This document shows positions 63,589 to 64,000 of a DNA stretch of 64,000 nucleotides, piece after piece. A model generated the notes under the pieces. The model had not been told where the DNA came from. It saw only the letters and a list, made by a program, of their open reading frames with translations, and did no database searches. Made by a program: the position numbers and the translations under genes. Origin of the DNA: Streptomyces sp. NBC_00247 (GTDB taxonomy: Bacteria > Actinomycetota > Actinomycetes > Streptomycetales > Streptomycetaceae). Position 1 is the stretch's first letter; every line of letters begins with the position of its first letter. The stretch lies in the NCBI RefSeq assembly GCF_036188265.1, contig NZ_CP108093.1, positions 682,001 through 746,000 on the forward strand, written 5' to 3'.

Positions 63589-64000
63589 CTACGGCTTGAC
63601 CAGCGCGAAGAGCTCATCGGGGTCCGGCAGCGCGGCCGTACCGTTCGCATCCTCCGGGCCACCCGTGTCCACCGCTGCGAGCAAGGTCTCCGCCCGCTCC
63701 CGCCAGCGGCTGCCGGCCCCCACCTCCGCGAAGAGGCGGGCGGCCGTACGCAGCCGGTCCACGGCTCCCGGCTTGTCGCCCCGCAGCGCCAGCAGGCAGC
63801 CGAGGACGGCTGCCGCCCGCCCCTCCAGGAACCGGTCGGGCACCTCGCACGCCACCGACAGCCCCTCCAGCAGAACCGATTCGGCCTCTGCCGTCCGGCC
63901 CTGCCCCCACAGCGCCTCGCCGAGAGCCCGGAGTGCGTGGGCCTCTCCGCGCACGTCCCCCGACTCCCTGACGAGTTCCAGCGCCCTGCGGCACGCTTTC
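63589..64000 (-). CDS. TPR-containing protein, C-terminal part (gene runs off the window)
   Basis: Only the last ~136 codons are in the window; the frame is open to the right edge. Two tetratricopeptide-like helix pairs are visible: [30 protein letters not shown] and GRTAEAESVLLEGLSVACEV, then GRAAAVLGCLLALRGDKPGAVDRLRTAARLF. Such a C-terminus is common in large AfsR-, LuxR- or STAND-type regulators, but the N-terminal domains cannot be seen. It may mark the right border of the cluster or be a second regulator. Confidence 0.7.
   Translation of the reverse strand, partial: KACRRALELVRESGDVRGEAHALRALGEALWGQGRTAEAESVLLEGLSVACEVPDRFLEGRAAAVLGCLLALRGDKPGAVDRLRTAARLFAEVGAGSRWRERAETLLAAVDTGGPEDANGTAALPDPDELFALVKP

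Overview
The window is chromosomal DNA of a high-GC actinomycete, almost certainly a Streptomyces. The coding regions show strong GC third-position bias. GTG starts, ATGA and TGATG gene overlaps, an actinobacterial-type iron box, an AfsR/SARP-type regulator and a rare in-frame TTA (bldA-type) codon all fit. No rRNA, tRNA or CRISPR array was seen, and no stretch longer than about 250 bp lacks a gene.

Left part (1-15.7 kb), chromosomal housekeeping and accessory genes. An iron-box-controlled ferric-siderophore importer (ATPase, lipoprotein, fused FhuB-like permease; 187-4142) is followed on the other strand by a three-gene reductive pyrimidine catabolism operon (beta-ureidopropionase, beta-alanine-type aminotransferase, dihydropyrimidinase; 7926 down to 4217). 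Next come a repeat-bearing hypothetical protein, a small PPOX/F420-type flavin-fold protein, and a complete IS4-family insertion sequence (10105-11616) with perfect 16-bp ends and a 10-bp target duplication. A divergent XRE regulator/methionine aminopeptidase pair, a secreted gamma-glutamyltranspeptidase and a membrane-anchored hypothetical protein complete this part. A 72-bp dispersed repeat occurs at 38-109 and 11620-11691, and the IS sits at the edge of the second copy.

Right part (15.8-63 kb), a nonribosomal lipopeptide-type gene cluster that I do not recognise as a known compound. DrrAB-like exporter genes and a YqcI/YcgG (GntA-like) haem-enzyme homologue lead to an AfsR/SARP-type regulator, a phosphopantetheinyl transferase, a membrane protein and a FabI enoyl reductase. 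A long leftward operon (56412 down to 23337) encodes four translationally coupled acyl-metabolism enzymes (AMP ligase, aldehyde-dehydrogenase-fold enzyme, TPP enzyme, FabF-type ketosynthase), then three NRPSs of 3681, 3652 and 1331 residues (seven modules), MbtH and a type II thioesterase. The right flank encodes a soluble acyl-ACP desaturase, an AsnO-type asparagine hydroxylase, SbnB/SbnA for 2,3-diaminopropionate (Dap), a HadA-like dehydratase and a flavin halogenase homologue with substituted catalytic residues.

How the parts fit together (inference). NRPS1 starts with a condensation domain, so an acyl chain is expected on residue 1. Domain order is C-A-T C-A-T C-A-T-E / C-A-T C-A-T C-A-T-E / C-A-T-TE, giving an L-L-D-L-L-D-L heptapeptide. 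By-eye specificity codes give: residue 1 DIWEMTADDK (acid-rich pocket, perhaps Dap); residues 2 and 5 DIVQLGGVYK (the same unknown, small Gly-like); residues 3 and 6 DAYFWGGTFK and DAYFWGVTFK (aliphatic-like); residue 4 DLTKVGEVGK (Asn, probably beta-hydroxylated); residue 7 DVWHLSLVDK (Ser). Modules 2-3-E and 5-6-E are a duplicated bimodule about 11.07 kb apart, with nearly identical DNA tracts.

The most interesting leads are: the coupled AMP-ligase/ALDH/TPP/KS cassette, in which the TPP enzyme has lost the usual catalytic Glu and the ALDH its general-base Glu; the Arg/Asp-substituted halogenase homologue; and a 16-bp CTA(Y)-N8-ATA-type element in five promoter regions of the cluster, which also ties in the DrrAB/GntA-like operon.
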